Source of the DNA: Burkholderia catarinensis
Lineage (GTDB): Bacteria > Pseudomonadota > Gammaproteobacteria > Burkholderiales > Burkholderiaceae
Assembly (NCBI RefSeq): GCF_001883705.2
Contig: NZ_MDEQ02000026.1
Span: 1-64,000, forward strand
DNA: 64,000 nucleotides
Reading direction: 5' to 3'
Part shown: piece by piece, positions 42,132 through 51,514 of the stretch
How the letters are laid out: every line of letters starts with the position of its first letter
Position numbering within the stretch: position 1 is the stretch's first letter
The notes under the pieces: model-generated
Told to the model about the DNA's origin: nothing
Seen by the model: only the letters and a program-made list of their open reading frames with translations
Database searches by the model: none
Position numbers and translations under genes: made by a program

Positions 42132-44717
42132 ATGCTTGAAAACTTTCGTGCTCACGTGGCCGCCCGCGCCGCGCTCGGTATTCCTCCCCTGCCGCTGACG
42201 GCTCAACAGACCGCCGAACTGGTGGAACTGCTGACGAACCCGCCTGCCGGCGAAGAGCAGACGCTGGTCGACCTGATCACCCATCGCGTGCCCGCCGGCG
42301 TCGACGAAGCCGCCCGCGTGAAGGCCGGCTTCCTGGCCGCCGTGGCCAAGGGCGAGACCGCCTGCGCGCTGATCTCGCGCGAGCGCGCCACCGAGCTCCT
42401 CGGCACGATGCTGGGCGGCTACAACATCCAGCCGCTGATCGAGCTGCTGTCCGACGACGCAGTCGCGGCCGTCGCCGCCGACGCGCTGAAGAAAACCCTG
42501 CTGATGTTCGACCAGTTCCATGACGTGAAGGAACTCGCCGACAAGGGCAACGCGCACGCGAAGGCCGTGCTGCAAAGCTGGGCCGACGCCGAATGGTTCA
42601 CGAGCCGTCCGGAAGTGCCGCAAAGCCTGACCGTCACCGTCTTCAAGGTGACGGGCGAAACCAACACCGACGACCTGTCGCCGGCTCCGGACGCCACCAC
42701 CCGCCCGGACATCCCGCTGCACGCGCTGGCGATGCTGAAGAACGCGCGCCCGGGCATCACGCCGGAAGAAGACGGCAAGCGCGGCCCGGTCAAGTTCATC
42801 GAATCGCTGAAGGAAAAGGGCCACCTGGTCGCATACGTGGGCGACGTGGTCGGCACCGGCTCCTCGCGCAAGTCGGCCACCAACTCGGTGCTGTGGTTCA
42901 CCGGCGAAGACATCCCGTTCGTTCCGAACAAGCGCTTCGGCGGCGTGTGCCTCGGCGGCAAGATCGCCCCGATCTTCTACAACACGATGGAAGACGCCGG
43001 CGCGCTGCCGATCGAACTCGACGTGTCGCAGATGGAAATGGGCGACGCGGTCGAACTGCGCCCGTATGACGGCAAGGCACTGAAGAACGGCGAAGTGATC
43101 GCCGAATTCCAGGTCAAGTCCGACGTGCTGTTCGACGAAGTGCGCGCCGGCGGCCGCATTCCGCTGATCATCGGCCGCGGCCTGACCGCGAAGGCACGCG
43201 AAGCGCTGGGCCTCGCCCCGTCGACGCTGTTCCGCCTGCCGCACCAGCCGGCCGACAGCGGCAAGGGCTTCTCGCTCGCGCAGAAGATGGTCGGCCGCGC
43301 ATGCGGTTTGCCGGAAGGCCAGGGCGTCCGCCCGGGCACGTACTGCGAACCGAAGATGACCTCGGTCGGCTCGCAGGACACCACGGGCCCGATGACCCGC
43401 GACGAACTGAAGGACCTCGCGTGCCTCGGCTTCTCGGCCGACCTCGTGATGCAGTCGTTCTGCCACACCGCCGCTTATCCGAAGCCGGTGGACGTGAAGA
43501 CGCACCAGACGCTGCCGAACTTCATCAGCACGCGCGGCGGCATCGCGCTGCGCCCGGGCGACGGCGTGATCCACTCGTGGCTGAACCGCATGCTGCTGCC
43601 CGACACCGTCGGCACCGGCGGCGATTCGCACACGCGCTTCCCGATCGGCATCAGCTTCCCGGCTGGCTCGGGCCTGGTCGCCTTCGCGGCCGCCACCGGC
43701 ACGATGCCGCTGGACATGCCGGAATCGGTGCTGGTCCGCTTCAAGGGCAAGATGCAGCCGGGCGTCACGCTGCGTGACCTCGTCAACGCGATTCCGCTGT
43801 ACGCGATCAAGCAAGGCATGCTGACGGTCGCCAAGCAAGGCAAGAAGAACATCTTCTCGGGCCGCATTCTCGAAATCGAAGGCCTGCCCGACCTGAAGGT
43901 CGAGCAAGCGTTCGAGCTGTCGGATGCATCCGCCGAGCGTTCGGCCGCCGGTTGCTCAGTGCACCTGAACAAGGAACCGATCATCGAATACCTGAACAGC
44001 AACGTCACGCTGTTGAAGTGGATGATCGCGCAGGGCTACCAGGATCCGCGCAGCCTGCAGCGCCGTATCGCGGCGATGGAGCAGTGGCTGGCCGACCCGC
44101 AACTGCTGTCGCCGGATGCCGACGCCGACTACGCGGCCGTCATCGAGATCGACCTCGCCGACATCCACGAGCCGATCGTCGCGTGCCCGAACGACCCGGA
44201 CGACGTGAAGACGCTGTCCGACGTCGCCGGTGCGAAAATCGACGAAGTGTTCATCGGCTCGTGCATGACCAACATCGGCCACTTCCGTGCGGCGTCGAAG
44301 CTGCTGGAAGGCAAGCGCGACATCCCGGTCAAGCTGTGGGTCGCGCCGCCGACCAAGATGGACCAGAAGCAACTGACCGAAGAAGGTCACTACGGCGTGT
44401 TCGGCACGGCCGGTGCGCGTACCGAAATGCCGGGCTGCTCGCTGTGCATGGGCAACCAGGCGCAGGTGCGCGAAGGCGCGACGGTCATGTCGACGTCGAC
44501 CCGCAACTTCCCGAACCGCCTGGGCAAGAACACGAACGTGTACCTCGGCTCGGCGGAACTGGCGGCGATCTGCTCGCGCCTGGGCAAGATCCCGACCAAG
44601 GACGAGTATATGGCCGACATGGGCGTGCTCAACGCCAACGGCGACCAGATCTACAAGTACATGAACTTCGACCAGATCGAAGACTTCAAGGAAGTGGCCG
44701 ACACCGTGCAGATGTAA
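42132..44717 (+). CDS. acnB: Aconitate hydratase B
   Basis: An 861-residue bifunctional aconitase/2-methylisocitrate dehydratase of the TCA cycle. It has the AcnB order: an N-terminal HEAT-like helical domain (starts LENFRAHVAARAALGIPP), then the swivel domain, then the [4Fe-4S] domains. The cluster ligands are Cys711 in GSCMTNIGH and Cys769/Cys772 in GCSLCMGN, almost the same numbers as in E. coli AcnB. AcnB apo-forms can bind mRNA when iron is short. ATG 42132 follows a leader of about 74 nt. Monocistronic, with its own terminator. Confidence 0.98.
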   Translation: MLENFRAHVAARAALGIPPLPLTAQQTAELVELLTNPPAGEEQTLVDLITHRVPAGVDEAARVKAGFLAAVAKGETACALISRERATELLGTMLGGYNIQPLIELLSDDAVAAVAADALKKTLLMFDQFHDVKELADKGNAHAKAVLQSWADAEWFTSRPEVPQSLTVTVFKVTGETNTDDLSPAPDATTRPDIPLHALAMLKNARPGITPEEDGKRGPVKFIESLKEKGHLVAYVGDVVGTGSSRKSATNSVLWFTGEDIPFVPNKRFGGVCLGGKIAPIFYNTMEDAGALPIELDVSQMEMGDAVELRPYDGKALKNGEVIAEFQVKSDVLFDEVRAGGRIPLIIGRGLTAKAREALGLAPSTLFRLPHQPADSGKGFSLAQKMVGRACGLPEGQGVRPGTYCEPKMTSVGSQDTTGPMTRDELKDLACLGFSADLVMQSFCHTAAYPKPVDVKTHQTLPNFISTRGGIALRPGDGVIHSWLNRMLLPDTVGTGGDSHTRFPIGISFPAGSGLVAFAAATGTMPLDMPESVLVRFKGKMQPGVTLRDLVNAIPLYAIKQGMLTVAKQGKKNIFSGRILEIEGLPDLKVEQAFELSDASAERSAAGCSVHLNKEPIIEYLNSNVTLLKWMIAQGYQDPRSLQRRIAAMEQWLADPQLLSPDADADYAAVIEIDLADIHEPIVACPNDPDDVKTLSDVAGAKIDEVFIGSCMTNIGHFRAASKLLEGKRDIPVKLWVAPPTKMDQKQLTEEGHYGVFGTAGARTEMPGCSLCMGNQAQVREGATVMSTSTRNFPNRLGKNTNVYLGSAELAAICSRLGKIPTKDEYMADMGVLNANGDQIYKYMNFDQIEDFKEVADTVQM

Positions 44718-44763
44718 GCACGCGATCGGGCTGCGGCGGGTAGTTGCCGTCGCAGCGCCACGC

Positions 44764-44802
44764 AATGGCGTCGCAGGCTGAATGCTTGCGGCGCCATTTT
44801 TT
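44764..44802 (+). terminator. Terminator of acnB
   Basis: AATGGCGTCGCA (44764-44775) pairs with TGCGGCGCCATT (44787-44798), with one G-U type mismatch, followed by a run of six T at 44797-44802. The T-run touches the stop codon of the convergent PPC-domain gene. Confidence 0.85.
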
Positions 44803-45214
44803 ATGCGGCGTCTCCGCCCGGCTCGCGGCGGATCACCAGCTCGTTGAAGCCGGTGCCCGCGTCGGGCTCGCGCGAGAAGCGATGCGCGGGCAGCAGCGCG
44901 AGCAAGATCTCGGCGGTCGTGCGCACCACGCAGCCGCTCGCCACATGGCCGCCCGTCACGCGGCCGTCTGCATCCGAGACGGACATATGCAGGTGCGCGC
45001 CGTCCGGCGATACCGAGCCGGCCAGCGTCAGGATCTCGAGGTCGCCGCGCAGTTCGGTCGGCAGGTCCGCGCCGGCGAAACGCAGCTGCGCGACGCTCAG
45101 GCTGCCGATGCCCTGGATCACGAAGGCCGCGTGCGATTCGTGCTGACGCAATGCGTGCTCGATGGAGCCGCGCAGATCGTCGCCGGGGGATAGACGCAGA
45201 GGGTGGGCTTGCAT
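44801..45214 (-). CDS. PPC (DUF296) domain protein
   Basis: A 137-residue protein of the PPC/DUF296 type. It has LRLSPGDDLRGSIEHAL, SHAAFVIQGIGSLSVAQLRF, LEILTLAGSVSPDGAHLHMS and GGHVASGCVVRTTAEILL; the His residues in HLHMS and GGHV are the family's putative metal site. Plant homologues are joined to AT-hooks, bacterial ones stand alone with unknown function. The start is the ATG before QAHPLRLSPG; the longer frame upstream is unrelated. Confidence 0.82.
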   Translation of the reverse strand: MQAHPLRLSPGDDLRGSIEHALRQHESHAAFVIQGIGSLSVAQLRFAGADLPTELRGDLEILTLAGSVSPDGAHLHMSVSDADGRVTGGHVASGCVVRTTAEILLALLPAHRFSREPDAGTGFNELVIRREPGGDAA

Positions 45215-45437
45215 GGTCGTGATCCTGTTCAGGGCCGGGATTTCGACAAAGGGTAGTTTTGTGCCGGCAATCCGGCAAGCCCGCCGGTCGATCGGCCGGT
45301 CAGAGATCGAGCCGCAGGCACTCGAATTCGACCGCACCGGCGGCACTGCAGGCACTGCATCGACTAGGCACGCGCAGGCGATTGGTCTAGTCTGCACGGT
45401 ATTCTGCGGCGCGAGCCGCCAACCCGATCCCTGTCCG

Positions 45438-46364
45438 ATGACTGCCATTCCGAACCGACGATCCCGCCTGCGCGGCGGCCTGCTGGGCCTGCTGATCGGC
45501 GACGCGCTAGGCGTGCCGTACGAATTCCACGACGCTGCGTCGATCCCGCCGCCCGCCGCGATCGACATGACGCCGCCGCCCGGCTTTGCGCGCGCACACG
45601 ACGGCGTGCCGCCGGGCACCTGGAGCGACGACGGCGCGCAGGCGCTCGCGCTGCTCGATGCGCTGTCGGACGACCGCGACCTGAATCTCGACACGTTCGC
45701 CCGCAACCTGCAGGACTGGTTTCATCGCGGCGCCTTCACACCGGACGGCCGTGTGTTCGACGTCGGCCTGCAGACGCAACGTGCGTTCCACGCGCTGGCA
45801 GCCGGCGCGGCGCCAGCCGTTGCCGGCCCCGGTAGCGAACGCGACAACGGCAACGGTTCGTTGATGCGCTGCTTTCCGGTGGTGATGGTCGCCGCATCGC
45901 ACGACGAAGCGATCCGGCTCGCGTGCAAGCAGAGCGTCGTCACGCACGGCCACGTGCGCTCGCAGCTGTGCTGTGCGCTCTATGGACTGACGGCATTGGG
46001 CATCGTCGAAGGCCAGCCGGCGCCCGACGCGGTGCGCGCAGCCGAAGACGAACTGCTGGCGCGCTACGCGGGCACGGCCGACGAGATCGAACTGAAGATC
46101 GTGCTCGACGGCCGCTTCGATGCGCCGCAAGGGTCCGGTTACGTGGTCGACAGCTTCTGGTCGTCGATCCATTGCCTGCTGTCGACGGTCTGCTACGAAG
46201 ACTGCGTGAAGCGCGCGATCGCGCTCGGCAACGACACGGATACGACGGCGGCAATCGCCGGCAGCCTCGCCGGCGCACTGTACGGCGAGCACGCGTTGCC
46301 CGCCCGGTGGGTCGCGGCGCTACGCGGGAAAGAACAGGTCGAGGGCTGGCTCGCGAAACCGTGA
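45438..46364 (+). CDS. ADP-ribosylglycohydrolase family protein
   Basis: A 308-residue all-helical DraG/ARH-type hydrolase that removes ADP-ribose from proteins or small molecules. It shows the N-terminal GGLLGLLIGDALGVPYEF, the first metal motif GTWSDDGAQAL (family form TDDT; here Ser-Asp-Asp-Gly), ERDNGNGSLMRCFPV and the second metal motif GNDTDTTAAIAGSLAGALYG. The ligand Asp pairs are kept. The start is the ATG before TAIPNRRSRL. The Rid gene follows 95 bp later on the same strand. Confidence 0.88.
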   Translation: MTAIPNRRSRLRGGLLGLLIGDALGVPYEFHDAASIPPPAAIDMTPPPGFARAHDGVPPGTWSDDGAQALALLDALSDDRDLNLDTFARNLQDWFHRGAFTPDGRVFDVGLQTQRAFHALAAGAAPAVAGPGSERDNGNGSLMRCFPVVMVAASHDEAIRLACKQSVVTHGHVRSQLCCALYGLTALGIVEGQPAPDAVRAAEDELLARYAGTADEIELKIVLDGRFDAPQGSGYVVDSFWSSIHCLLSTVCYEDCVKRAIALGNDTDTTAAIAGSLAGALYGEHALPARWVAALRGKEQVEGWLAKP

Positions 46365-46459
46365 GTGCATCGCGTCATCGCTGGCCAACCCTTGAATCGA
46401 ACGCGGCGGGTCGAACCCGGCCGCCCCGAACAACCGCATCACCCTGAGAGGAGCATCGC

Positions 46460-46858
46460 ATGCTGCGCGCAATCAATCCCCCCGGCGCCGGGATTCCCGG
46501 CATTTCGCAGGCAATACTCGTGGAAGGCGGCCAACCGCTGTATTTGTCCGGGCATGTTCCGTTCGACGCCAAAGGCGCCGTGGTCGGCGCCGATCACGCG
46601 GCGCAACTCGACCAGGTGTTCCGCAACATTGCCGAAACGCTGCGCGCCGCCTGTGTCGGCTTCGAGTCCGTCGCGCGACTGACGATCTACGTCCGCGACT
46701 TCGATCCGAGCCTGTTGCCGCAGATTCGCGAGGTGCGAGACCGATGGGTCAATACCGCCTGCCCGCCCGCAAGCGCGCTCGTCGGCGTGGCTTCGTTGTT
46801 CCGCCCCGACGTGCTGGTTGAAGTGGACGCGTTCGCGATCGTTCCTGCTGCGAAGTAA
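46460..46858 (+). CDS. Rid-family protein lacking the catalytic arginine
   Basis: A 132-residue YjgF/YER057c/UK114-fold protein. It has GQPLYLSGHVPFDAKG, LDQVFRNIAETL, TIYVRDF and the end VLVEVDAFAIVP. Where RidA has PARSCVEVARL, with Arg that holds the imine substrate, this protein reads PASALVGVASL, so Arg is Ser. It therefore belongs to a Rid subgroup that is probably not a 2-aminoacrylate deaminase. A good GAGAGGAG lies 6 nt before the ATG. Confidence 0.88.
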   Translation: MLRAINPPGAGIPGISQAILVEGGQPLYLSGHVPFDAKGAVVGADHAAQLDQVFRNIAETLRAACVGFESVARLTIYVRDFDPSLLPQIREVRDRWVNTACPPASALVGVASLFRPDVLVEVDAFAIVPAAK

Positions 46859-46873
46859 TCCGACTCCGCTGCG

Positions 46874-47425
46874 TCACGCGCGACGATCGCTCGCCAGCAG
46901 CCCGTACAGCGCGCTGTCCGACACTTCGCCGCCGACGATCCAGCGCTCGCGCAGCAGCCCTTCCCGCGCGAAACCCAGCCGTTCGAGCAGCCGCGCCGAC
47001 GCCTCGTTGCGCGGATCGATATCGGCCTCGATCCGGTTCAGCCGCAGCGTGCCGAATGCATGGTCGATCACGGCCGACGCGGCTTCGTGCATGTATCCGC
47101 CGCCCCAGTACTTGCGCCGCAGGCTGAAGCCGATCTCGGCACGCCGGCATTGCTCGTTCGCATGGAACAGCGCGCATTCGCCGAGCGCGTCGCCGGTTTC
47201 CCGCAGTTCGAGCACGCAGATCAGATCCTGCCCGCTCGCGGACGTCTTCAGATTGCGCGCGACCCGCTCCATTGCCTGTTCGATGTGCGTCATCGGCGCA
47301 AACGAGAAATAGCGCATCGCTTGCGCATCCGACCAGATTTCGAAGAAAGCCTGCGTGTCGGCTTCGCGAAGCGGTCGCAGGACGAGACGGGAGGTGTTCA
47401 GCGTGACGGGTTCGAACAGGGGCAT
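46874..47425 (-). CDS. GNAT acetyltransferase, RimJ/RimL type
   Basis: A 183-residue GNAT protein of the ribosomal-protein-alanine acetyltransferase subgroup. It shows LNTSRLVLRPLREADTQAFF, FSLRRKYWGGGYMHEAA with the acetyl-CoA loop, and the C-terminal DPRNEASARLLERLGFAREG. It would acetylate an N-terminal alanine or a small amine. It converges with the Rid gene across 15 bp. Confidence 0.88.
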   Translation of the reverse strand: MPLFEPVTLNTSRLVLRPLREADTQAFFEIWSDAQAMRYFSFAPMTHIEQAMERVARNLKTSASGQDLICVLELRETGDALGECALFHANEQCRRAEIGFSLRRKYWGGGYMHEAASAVIDHAFGTLRLNRIEADIDPRNEASARLLERLGFAREGLLRERWIVGGEVSDSALYGLLASDRRA

Positions 47426-47683
47426 GGCGACGGCCTGACGAAAGCGGGATCGTGAATTAGAACACGCAAGTCATGGTTCAACAATTGCGCGCGTTTGCGT
47501 CGCCCGATACGAAACAACCGAATCGCCCCAAAACAAAAAGGTTCTTCATGGATTTCCGTCTTTCAAAGGAAGGACGGCCGTTCGCGCGGTCACATGATTC
47601 GGTCACGAGCTCTCCGCTAACGTGAGCATTGACGGCATCACGCAGGCCCTCATTCCTGGGCGGCGATCAGCGCGCGACCGCGC

Positions 47684-49237
47684 TCATAGCTGCGATTCGA
47701 TCGGCAGCAGGCCCAGGAACCAGATGCTTGTACGCCGCATGAAAGAAACATGTGGCTCCGAGTCAAGCTCAGTCACCGTTCCGTTCTCGGCGGTGTCGAC
47801 CCAGACGATCCGGCTCTTGCCATTCGCATCCGTGCGTTGCTCAACTCGCCAGGCAATCGCGTCCAAGTGCGGCTTGACGTCATCGATCACCTGGCCGGCA
47901 ATCGCCGGACTGTCGCACAGCACGCCAATCTCCGTGTTGAGGTTGCGTGAGCGAGGGTCGAGATTCATCGAGCCAATGAAAACGCTTTGTCGGTCGAACA
48001 CATACGTTTTCGCATGTAACGAGGCCTTTGAAGAACCGAAAATCTTTCGTTGTGCTTTGACGTGCGTCGAGCCAACCGGCTTCAGCTCATAGAGGTGCAC
48101 GCCCGCCTTGAGGAGCGCTTCGCGGTAGTGTTGATATCCGGCATTGACCGCGACAACATCGGTTGCCGCCAGCGAGTTGGTCAACACCGTCACGCGTACC
48201 CCGTGAGCAGTCAAATCGCTTATCCAGGCAACACCCGCTTTCCCCGGTACGAAATAGGGCGAGATAATGAGCATCTCGTGTGTGGGCTTGAGGTTCAGGG
48301 CCGCGAACCGCGTCATGAGGTGACCCTTCGGGTCGTTCGGGTCGCGTGTGACCTTGGACGGGTCGTCGTACAGGAGCGTGGCCTGTCCCCATGAAAAGTC
48401 GGCGTCACCCGCTTCCAGTATCTTGTCCAGCCGCTCTCTGGCTTGCAAGACGTAGGGCGAGTCATGCTCCGCTTTGACGTATTCGTCCAGTTTCGTGCGG
48501 TAGTCGGACAACCCGGACGGATCCGCCGGATGTCCCGTCAACTGTTCGATCGAATAGGTCGATTCTGAATTCCAGAACTTGTCGAAGGCGCCGGAGACAT
48601 TCCGGACAATCGGACCGTGCACCAGAACATCCAGATCCCCCATGGCGACCTCCCTCGAGGCGCCGAAGTATTCGTCGCCGATATTGCGCCCGCCAAGAAT
48701 GGCGGCTTCGTTGTCCGCAATCATCGCCTTGTTGTGCATGCGCCGATCGACCCGCGAGAATTCCAGAAGCGATCCGAGTGACTTGAAGCGGCGGCTCGCG
48801 ACCGGGTTGAATAGCCGTATCTTCAGGTTCGGGTGCGAGCTGAGTGCGAGCAACACCTGGTCGTCTGCGTTCGTGCCCAGGTCGTCGAGCAGAACACGAA
48901 CGCGTACTCCCCGGTCTGCGGCTTTGAGCAACGCTGCCGCCAGTTCGCGACCCGTCAGGTCGTCGTGCCAGATGTAGTACTGCAGGTCGAGCGAGCGGTC
49001 GGCCGTTTCGGCCAGCACGATGCGCGCCACGATCGCGTCGACGGGGTCCTGCAGCAGGTGAAACGCGCTGTTGTCCGGATGGCTCTGCTCGTCTTGCGCG
49101 AAGATCGCGCTGAGACGTGTGGATTCAGTGTCTGGAAGCGAGAAAGTCTGCGGCGGGATGGTCTGCGGCGGCAGACTGGCGCACGCGGCCAGCACGAAAA
49201 CAAGCACGCTTGCGACGAGACTCCGAAGCCATTTCAT
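47684..49237 (-). CDS. Phospholipase-D-family lipoprotein (cardiolipin-synthase-like)
   Basis: A 517-residue lipoprotein. The lipobox LAAC puts the lipidated Cys at residue 19. Two HKD motifs make a complete PLD active site: HNKAMIADNEAAILGGRN and HAKTYVFDRQSVFIGSMNLD. The long C-terminal part with HVKAQRKIFGSSKASLHAK is as in ClsC-type cardiolipin synthases, which join phosphatidyl groups, so cardiolipin synthesis or phospholipid turnover at the envelope is likely. The second ATG (49237) has GGAG 7 nt upstream, while the first (49243) has it too close. It follows the catabolic operon on the same strand by 100 bp. Confidence 0.87.
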   Translation of the reverse strand: MKWLRSLVASVLVFVLAACASLPPQTIPPQTFSLPDTESTRLSAIFAQDEQSHPDNSAFHLLQDPVDAIVARIVLAETADRSLDLQYYIWHDDLTGRELAAALLKAADRGVRVRVLLDDLGTNADDQVLLALSSHPNLKIRLFNPVASRRFKSLGSLLEFSRVDRRMHNKAMIADNEAAILGGRNIGDEYFGASREVAMGDLDVLVHGPIVRNVSGAFDKFWNSESTYSIEQLTGHPADPSGLSDYRTKLDEYVKAEHDSPYVLQARERLDKILEAGDADFSWGQATLLYDDPSKVTRDPNDPKGHLMTRFAALNLKPTHEMLIISPYFVPGKAGVAWISDLTAHGVRVTVLTNSLAATDVVAVNAGYQHYREALLKAGVHLYELKPVGSTHVKAQRKIFGSSKASLHAKTYVFDRQSVFIGSMNLDPRSRNLNTEIGVLCDSPAIAGQVIDDVKPHLDAIAWRVEQRTDANGKSRIVWVDTAENGTVTELDSEPHVSFMRRTSIWFLGLLPIESQL

Positions 49238-49337
49238 GTCCATACTCCGTCGAGACGTCGAACGAGATCAGGCTAACGCCGTGGTGCAGCATGCCGCTAC
49301 GCAGAACCTTGTTCCTTCCGTTGCTGAAGCGTCGGCA

Positions 49338-50270
49338 TCACTCCTTGTCCCGCAACCGAAGCAGCCCCATCAGAACCTCGTCGCGATAGGTTGCGAGCTC
49401 CTGCAGCGAGCGCGATTGCACCTCCTCATGTACGCCCTTGATGATGGTCGCACGCACCTCCGGAGTGAGTTCCGGCGTTCCGAGCACATGCCACCACGCC
49501 GTCAGCGGACCGGTGAACTGTTCGAAGAAATGCTCGATACCGCCCTGGCCGCCGCCGAGGTGATACAGAAGACTCGGCCCCATGATTCCCCAACGCAAGC
49601 CAGGGCCCCACGAGACGGCGGCATCGGCGTCGCCAACGCTGACGACACCCTCTGCGATGAGATGCACGACTTCACGAAAGAGGGCCGCCTGAAGGCGATT
49701 GGCGACGTGGCCCGGAACCTCCTTGTGCAACCGAATCGTCCGCTTTCCGAGGCCGCGATAAAACGCGCCGACGCGTTGAATGGTGTCTTCCGAGGTTTTA
49801 GCGCCGCCTACAATCTCGACGAGCGGAATCAGGTGCGGCGGGTTGAACGGGTGGCCGATCACGCATCGTTCGGGATGGTTCGGGCAGGCGGATTGAATCT
49901 CGCTCATCGTCAGGCCCGACGAACTCGATGCGATGATCACCTCCGGCGCCAGCGCCTCATCGAGACGACGATAGAGATCCTTCTTGAAGTCGATCCGCTC
50001 GGGGCCGTTTTCCTGAATCAGATCGCTGCCGGCGACGGCTGCATCGAGGTTGTCCGAGAATTGAAGCTTCGAAGGCAATGCGCCCGGCGCGAGACCCAGT
50101 TGCTCCAGCGCCGGCCAGGCGGCCGCGATGAAATCATCGAGCTTTTTCTTCGCGTCGGGGGCGATGTCGGTCGCGACGACGTCCAGACCCTTGGCAAGAA
50201 ACAGCGCAGCCCAGCTCGCGCCGATGACTCCGGTTCCGATGATGGTGATGCGCTTGATTGGCTTGGTCAT
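49338..50270 (-). CDS. 3-hydroxyacyl-CoA / carnitine dehydrogenase family
   Basis: A 310-residue NAD-dependent dehydrogenase. The Rossmann motif IIGTGVIGASWAALF is at about 9-23, and the family motif GHPFNPPHLIPLVEIVGG near 135 holds the catalytic His and Glu. The length and the C-terminal helical domain match the single-domain L-carnitine dehydrogenase/3-hydroxyacid subgroup as much as classical 3-hydroxyacyl-CoA dehydrogenase, so it might act on a free 3-hydroxy acid or a CoA ester. It is the last gene of the thiolase-free operon, 20 bp after the acyl-CoA dehydrogenase gene. Confidence 0.87.
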   Translation of the reverse strand: MTKPIKRITIIGTGVIGASWAALFLAKGLDVVATDIAPDAKKKLDDFIAAAWPALEQLGLAPGALPSKLQFSDNLDAAVAGSDLIQENGPERIDFKKDLYRRLDEALAPEVIIASSSSGLTMSEIQSACPNHPERCVIGHPFNPPHLIPLVEIVGGAKTSEDTIQRVGAFYRGLGKRTIRLHKEVPGHVANRLQAALFREVVHLIAEGVVSVGDADAAVSWGPGLRWGIMGPSLLYHLGGGQGGIEHFFEQFTGPLTAWWHVLGTPELTPEVRATIIKGVHEEVQSRSLQELATYRDEVLMGLLRLRDKE

Positions 50271-50290
50271 GGCAGTTGATCTCCGGCAAA

Positions 50291-51493
50291 CTAAACGAAC
50301 GCGCTGAAACCGCTGACCGCCTTGCCGACAATCAGCGAATTCATCTCGCGCGTGCCTTCATAGGAATAGAGCGCTTCCGAGTCCGCCATGAAGCGGGCGA
50401 CGTTGTAGTCGAGCACGATGCCATTGCCGCCCAATACCTCGCGGGCCCAGCCGACCGTCTCGCGCATCCGGATCGTGCAGAACGCCTTCGCGAGCGAAGC
50501 GTGCTCGTCCTTGAGCTTGCCCTGGTCCTGCAATTGCGCGAGGCGCACGACCATGCATTGCGACGCGGTGATGTTGCCGAGCATCTTCGCGAGCAGGTCC
50601 TGGACCATCTGGAACGACGCGATCGGCTTGCCGAATTGCTCGCGGGTCTGCGCATATTTGAGCGCGTTCTCGTAGGCGCCCATGCTGCAGCCGACGGATT
50701 CCCATGCGACGTACTGGCGGGTCAGGCGCAGCACGCGGCCCGTGTCGCGGAAGCTCTGGTCGCCCTGCAAGCGGTTCTCTTCCGGCACGCGGCAGTTCTC
50801 GAGCGTGATGACGCCGTTTTGCACGACGCGCAGCGCAACCTTGCGCTCGATCTTCTCGACCGAAAATCCCGGCGTCGTCTTGTTTTCGACGACAAAGCCC
50901 TTCACCTGATTGTCGTCGACGTCGCGGGCCCAGATGATGGAGAGGTCACACCAGGGCGAATTGCCGATCCAGCGCTTCTGGCCGTTGAGCACCCAGGTAT
51001 CGCCTTCGCGCTTTGCGGTCGTCAGGAGCCCGCCGCCGGCGCCGGAGCCGACGAGCGGCTCGGTCAGGCCAAAGCAGCCGACCTTCTCCAGGCGCGCCAT
51101 CTGTGGCAGCCACCGCTGCTTCTGCTCTTCCGAGCCGCCCAGGTAGATCGAACCCATCGCGAGGCCGCTGTGTACGCCGTAGAACGTCGCGATCGACGCG
51201 TCGACGCGCGCGAGTTCCATCGCAATGAAGCCGTCGAGCAGCGTGCTGCCTCCCGGGCAGCCATAGCCGTCGAAACCGACGCCCACGATGTTCAGATCGC
51301 GAATGCCGGGAATCAGTTCGAACGGGAATCGGTCCTCGGCCCAGTATTGGTTGATGACGGGGGCCACCGTCCCTTCCATGAATCTTCGTACCTTCTTGAG
51401 GAGCGCCTGTTCGTCGTCGCTCAAGATCTGATGGATCATGTAGAAGTCGCTATCGGGCGCGGGCAGCGCGTGGGGGGGCTTGGTCTCTGACAT
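50291..51493 (-). CDS. Acyl-CoA dehydrogenase, glutaryl-CoA dehydrogenase/ACX4-like clade
   Basis: A 400-residue FAD enzyme that makes the alpha,beta double bond in an acyl-CoA. It shows CFGLTEP and NGQKRWIGNSPWCDLSIIWA in the substrate/FAD region, RVVQNGVITLENCRVPEENR, and catalytic Glu379 in ALYSYEGTREMNSLIVG. It falls in the glutaryl-CoA dehydrogenase clade, but the segment RVDASIATFYGVHSGL lacks the Arg of RVDSGYRS that holds the glutaryl carboxylate, and it is closer to plant ACX4. A non-decarboxylating short or medium acyl-CoA substrate is likely. Confidence 0.88.
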   Translation of the reverse strand: MSETKPPHALPAPDSDFYMIHQILSDDEQALLKKVRRFMEGTVAPVINQYWAEDRFPFELIPGIRDLNIVGVGFDGYGCPGGSTLLDGFIAMELARVDASIATFYGVHSGLAMGSIYLGGSEEQKQRWLPQMARLEKVGCFGLTEPLVGSGAGGGLLTTAKREGDTWVLNGQKRWIGNSPWCDLSIIWARDVDDNQVKGFVVENKTTPGFSVEKIERKVALRVVQNGVITLENCRVPEENRLQGDQSFRDTGRVLRLTRQYVAWESVGCSMGAYENALKYAQTREQFGKPIASFQMVQDLLAKMLGNITASQCMVVRLAQLQDQGKLKDEHASLAKAFCTIRMRETVGWAREVLGGNGIVLDYNVARFMADSEALYSYEGTREMNSLIVGKAVSGFSAFV

Positions 51494-51514
51494 GGCATGT
51501 CTCGCTCAGATCAA

